Shown here piece after piece: positions 5,107 through 8,440 of a stretch of 8,440 nt of DNA. Below the pieces are notes generated by a model that searched no databases, was not told where the DNA came from, and worked only from the letters and a program-made list of their open reading frames with translations. A program made the position numbers and the translations under genes. Origin of the DNA: Gammaproteobacteria bacterium (GTDB taxonomy: Bacteria; Pseudomonadota; Gammaproteobacteria; PS1; Pseudothioglobaceae); assembly GCA_015658965.1 (NCBI GenBank), contig DQNX01000160.1, positions 1 to 8,440 on the forward strand. Reading direction: 5' to 3'. Each line of letters starts with the position of its first letter. Position 1 is the stretch's first letter.

Positions 5107-7641
5107 GTGATCATTAAAAAGCAGTTAGCTCTTTCTACTCTTATTTTATTTTTAGGCACACCTTTATTTGCAGGAACCTCTGCATACGACTGCAAAATGA
5201 CCAGCAATGGTAATAGAGTTTGTGGACCAGAAGATAAGACACCTACAACTAAATCCTCCGACTCAAGCTTTTTTTCTTTCTGGAATAGCGATCAACCTGA
5301 AGAGACAAAAACCACCTCAACAGCACCAACAAAAAAGCATGAAACAAAAAACACTGATGAACAACTAAATAATGACAGCACGCCTATTATTAAAAATAAA
5401 GCTATAAAAGAACAAGTTACTCTTATCAGTTCTAAAAAAGTCTTAGTCGAAGAATCTCCTCAACAAACACAAAAAGAAACTAATACCTCCTACTTCACAA
5501 CAACAACCGAAGACAGTTTAAATGGCGTCGTGCTGAGTTGCGGTAAAAACACTCTTCTATTCCCTAAACAAACACTTTCTACCGACACCCAAAGTTTAGA
5601 CGTGCTTGCTGATCGTAGCGAAATTAGTGGAAAAGACTTATATCAATTAAGCGGCAACGTCTCACTTAATTCATCTGAATATTATCTAGCAGCAGACAGA
5701 ATAGACATTCAAAAATCTAGCAAAACCTCAGAGGCAAGTGGTAATGTTAAATTTCAAGATGATGAATTAATGTTTACTGGCGATAAAGCAACCATCAAAA
5801 AACAAGATGGCATCACTTACACCACCTTGGAAAAAGTTAGGTTCCACTATCCAGCCTTAAAAATTAACGGTGAGGCACAAAAGGTAACCAACGACGGCAC
5901 CAAGCAAGTATTTAACTCATCCAGCTACAGTTTGTGCCCATTAGGCAATACAGATTGGCGCATGAAGGCTGATCAAATCACGCTTAATTCAAAAACCAAT
6001 AAAGGGGTTGCCAAGGACGTTACAGTAGAGTTTTTCGGTGTGCCAATTTTCTACACCCCTTATCAAGAATGGGTTCTAGAAGGACGAGGCTCTGGCTTCT
6101 TAGCGCCATCATTCGGCAGTTATGACGAATCCGTCGCCAATAAAGACAACAACTACCAAGTAAGAATTCCGTATTATTTTAATATTGCGCCTGACCGTGA
6201 TTTATTACTCACTCTAAATCACCTATCAAGCCGTGGTAGTGTTTTAGAAGGTAAATATCGACAACTTATTGCCAAAGGTGATTATTGGAAAGAGGGTCGA
6301 GTTGAAATTGAAGGGCATTATTTAAATGAAGACGATATTACCAACAACAAACGCTGGTTGTTAAATTCAAAAACCAACCTCTCTATTAATGACAAAACCA
6401 ATATTAATATTATTACCAATCGGGTATCGGATGTTAATTACTTTAAAGACATCGCGCACAACAACACTTCTGCCTCGTCACTACACTCGCAAGTTGATGC
6501 CGCTTATAAAGACGATGAGCGTAATCTAACTTTGTCTTTATTTGCAGAAACTGAACAACTTATTAACAGCGGTAGTGCGTCTTATACGCGTGCACCCGAG
6601 TTATCCATTTCAAAAAGTTTTGAAGGCTTAAGTGGTCGAAATATTAATTTATCACTGGTCAGTACTAAGTTTGCACACAAAGACTCTAGCAACACAACCG
6701 GCATTCGTACTCATGCTCAAGTTGGTTTTAGTCGCTCCATATCAACAGACGCCTACTCATTGACGCCAAGCTTAAGCTTATCAACCACAGATTACACACT
6801 TGATAATAGCGCCGACCAAGATCGTTCTATTTACAGTTTTGGTATCGATTCAAAACTCTTTTTAGAAAGGGAGACCAATCTTTTAGGTAAGGATTTAATT
6901 CAAACCTTAACGCCAAGATTGGCCTACCACTACACACCTGATAAAAATCAAGACGCTTTGCCAAATTTTGACTCTGCTGATAAAAATGACTCTTATGAAA
7001 GTTTATTTGCAGGACAGAAATATACCGGTATTGATAGAATCAATAAAGCCAATGACTTCACTTTTGGTCTTGAGTCTGACTTTATTGACGAAGAGACAGG
7101 TGACACTTATTTAAGCCTTAAAGCTGCCCAAACTTTTTATGGCGACGCCATTAGTGCCAATGGTGGTAATAGAAAATATTCCGACATTGCCGCCTCTCTT
7201 GAAATTTCAATCGACAACATCACCCTTAACAACGCATTACAATACGATCCAGAAACCAGAAAACTAGATAAGCGAGACAGTGCCATTACTTATCAATTAA
7301 GCCCTAGAAAATTCTTAACCATTGCACATCATGATGACAATGGTGTTGAATCAGCCGAGCTATATGGCGCTTACCCCATCAATACTCAACTGCATGTTTT
7401 TGCGGGTATCAATCGCTCAATTACAGATTCAATCACCAATAAAGAAACCACGGGTATTGCTTACGAATCTTGCTGCTGGGCGCTACGTTTGGCACATTTC
7501 AAAAAACACATTAGTGGCAATGATTACGACTATGTAACTGACTTTGAGCTGGTACTTAAAGGCTTAACAACAACCTCACCTGGGCTTTCAAAACGTCTAG
7601 AAGAAAACATCCCAAACTATTTGGCCAACTTAAATGACTAG
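5107..7641 (+). CDS. lptD: LPS-assembly protein LptD (outer-membrane barrel)
   Basis: Outer-membrane beta-barrel that, with the lipoprotein LptE, receives lipopolysaccharide from the periplasmic Lpt bridge and inserts it into the outer leaflet. The product is 844 residues from GTG (846 if the TTG at 5101 is used); numbering here is from GTG. A signal peptide covers residues 1-22 (Lys-Lys, a hydrophobic core, then PLFA before the likely cut). Residues about 42-136 are a Thr/Lys/Ser/Glu-rich linker. The LptA-like jellyroll domain follows (about 160-275), then the barrel, beginning near the conserved FFGVPIFYTPYQEW at 309-322 and GSGFLAPSFGS at 328-338. Cysteines are C29, C39, C145, C277, C789 and C790. 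By position, C145, C277 and the CCW pair correspond to the four disulfide cysteines of E. coli LptD (C31, C173, C724, C725). C29 and C39 lie in the extra N-terminal segment. It is followed directly by surA, the classical partner gene. Family certain; start codon less so. Confidence 0.97.
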   Translation: MIIKKQLALSTLILFLGTPLFAGTSAYDCKMTSNGNRVCGPEDKTPTTKSSDSSFFSFWNSDQPEETKTTSTAPTKKHETKNTDEQLNNDSTPIIKNKAIKEQVTLISSKKVLVEESPQQTQKETNTSYFTTTTEDSLNGVVLSCGKNTLLFPKQTLSTDTQSLDVLADRSEISGKDLYQLSGNVSLNSSEYYLAADRIDIQKSSKTSEASGNVKFQDDELMFTGDKATIKKQDGITYTTLEKVRFHYPALKINGEAQKVTNDGTKQVFNSSSYSLCPLGNTDWRMKADQITLNSKTNKGVAKDVTVEFFGVPIFYTPYQEWVLEGRGSGFLAPSFGSYDESVANKDNNYQVRIPYYFNIAPDRDLLLTLNHLSSRGSVLEGKYRQLIAKGDYWKEGRVEIEGHYLNEDDITNNKRWLLNSKTNLSINDKTNINIITNRVSDVNYFKDIAHNNTSASSLHSQVDAAYKDDERNLTLSLFAETEQLINSGSASYTRAPELSISKSFEGLSGRNINLSLVSTKFAHKDSSNTTGIRTHAQVGFSRSISTDAYSLTPSLSLSTTDYTLDNSADQDRSIYSFGIDSKLFLERETNLLGKDLIQTLTPRLAYHYTPDKNQDALPNFDSADKNDSYESLFAGQKYTGIDRINKANDFTFGLESDFIDEETGDTYLSLKAAQTFYGDAISANGGNRKYSDIAASLEISIDNITLNNALQYDPETRKLDKRDSAITYQLSPRKFLTIAHHDDNGVESAELYGAYPINTQLHVFAGINRSITDSITNKETTGIAYESCCWALRLAHFKKHISGNDYDYVTDFELVLKGLTTTSPGLSKRLEENIPNYLANLND

Positions 7642-7645
7642 TCCA

Positions 7646-8440
7646 ATGAAAGCTTTATTTGCGTTTACATTTGCTTTTTCACTTAATTTATCAGCGACTC
7701 CCAACAGTATTATCGCCATTGTTGGCGATGAATTAATTACCTTTGATGCGATTAGCGCTGAGATTAAACCCTCTTTTACCAAGGCTCAAAAAATAGCATT
7801 GGTTGATAGTCAAATCGATTTGGTGTTGCAATTGGAAAAAATTAAAAAATTTGGCATTAAGCCAAAATTAAGCTCAGTCAACACGATGTTGAGTAATATT
7901 GCGTCACAAAATGGGTTGACTTTAACGCAACTACAAGCCAACAATCAATTTGATGAAATTGTTGAAAATGTTTCTCAGCGTCTTTCGTTAAAAGGATTAA
8001 AACAACTTGTTCTGCAAAAGGCTAAGATTGATTTAACCCCCGCAGAAATTGACACGGCTCTTGCTAAAAATCCTAGTAACTCTGAGAGCTTTAATAAGCA
8101 AATTAAAATCGCACAAATTGTGATTAGCTCTGTTGATCAAACAGATTCTTTGTTGCAATCTAAGGACGGTTTGATTCAGCAGTTTTTAACCGAACTGAGT
8201 GACAAAATCAATGCCGGCACTTCGTTCTCTAGTTTGGCCAAACTGCACTCCCAAGACCCTTCTTATAAAAATGGCGGCGAATCAGGATGGCTCGACGAGA
8301 ACAGGTTGCCAGCAGCCTTTAAACAACACCTACTTCAACTCGAGATAGGCGAACTTTCACCCTCTTTTCAAGCCGGACAAGGCTGGAGAATTGTTAAAAT
8401 TATTGATAAACGCAGTGTCGATAACCATTTAATTGCAATC
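7646..8440 (+). CDS. surA: Periplasmic chaperone/peptidyl-prolyl isomerase SurA (runs off right edge)
   Basis: Periplasmic chaperone that escorts unfolded outer-membrane proteins, LptD among them, to the Bam machinery. The frame is open from here to the window edge, giving 265 residues with the C-terminal part missing. MKALFAFTFAFSLNLSA at 1-17 is a good signal peptide. The mature start SIIAIVGDELITFDAI (21-36) matches the SurA N-terminal chaperone domain, which runs to about 145. A first parvulin-type rotamase domain covers about 153-256, with DPSYKNGGESGWL at 204-216 as the family's GG.xGW signature. A second parvulin domain would be expected beyond the edge. I chose the ATG at 7646 because it gives a Met-Lys signal peptide. 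An in-frame ATG at 7634 would add four residues and overlap the lptD stop by eight bases. Neither has a clear Shine-Dalgarno sequence, so translation is probably coupled to lptD. Confidence 0.93.
   Translation, partial: MKALFAFTFAFSLNLSATPNSIIAIVGDELITFDAISAEIKPSFTKAQKIALVDSQIDLVLQLEKIKKFGIKPKLSSVNTMLSNIASQNGLTLTQLQANNQFDEIVENVSQRLSLKGLKQLVLQKAKIDLTPAEIDTALAKNPSNSESFNKQIKIAQIVISSVDQTDSLLQSKDGLIQQFLTELSDKINAGTSFSSLAKLHSQDPSYKNGGESGWLDENRLPAAFKQHLLQLEIGELSPSFQAGQGWRIVKIIDKRSVDNHLIAI

Overview
The window reads as a chromosomal core-genome segment of an AT-rich gammaproteobacterium. Every gene is recognisable housekeeping or envelope biology, and I see no mobile element, CRISPR array, tRNA or rRNA. 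The assignment rests on the run hflK-hflC-hisZ-purA-rnr and the pair lptD-surA, both gammaproteobacterial gene orders, and on protein sequences close to those remembered from E. coli and Pseudomonas. The AT-rich composition, very tight packing and use of hisZ would suit a marine sulfur-oxidiser or symbiont of the SUP05/Thioglobus type. That finer placement is a guess.

Left part (1-4916), all on the minus strand and read from right to left: hflK, hflC, hisZ, purA and the N-terminal part of rnr, which runs off the left edge. Gaps are -1, 12, 22 and -1 bases, and two of the junctions are the same TAATG stop/start overlap, so this is almost certainly one transcription unit. HflK and HflC form the inner-membrane SPFH complex that surrounds and restrains the FtsH protease. 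HisZ is the regulatory subunit of the first enzyme of histidine synthesis. PurA makes the first committed step from IMP to AMP. RNase R is a processive 3'-5' exoribonuclease.

Middle (4917-5106): a 190-base divergent intergenic region with candidate promoters in both directions and an imperfectly understood inverted repeat on the hflK side.

Right part (5107-8440), plus strand: lptD and then surA, which runs off the right edge. LptD is the outer-membrane barrel that inserts lipopolysaccharide, and SurA is the periplasmic chaperone that helps LptD and other porin-like proteins fold, so their pairing is functional. LptD probably starts at a GTG rather than an ATG and carries a long Thr/Lys/Ser/Glu-rich N-terminal extension with an additional cysteine pair.

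I did not find a previously undescribed system. The items most worth a second look are the LptD extension, the short HisZ, the very short lptD leader implied by its best promoter match, and the head-to-head placement of the hfl operon and lptD-surA.
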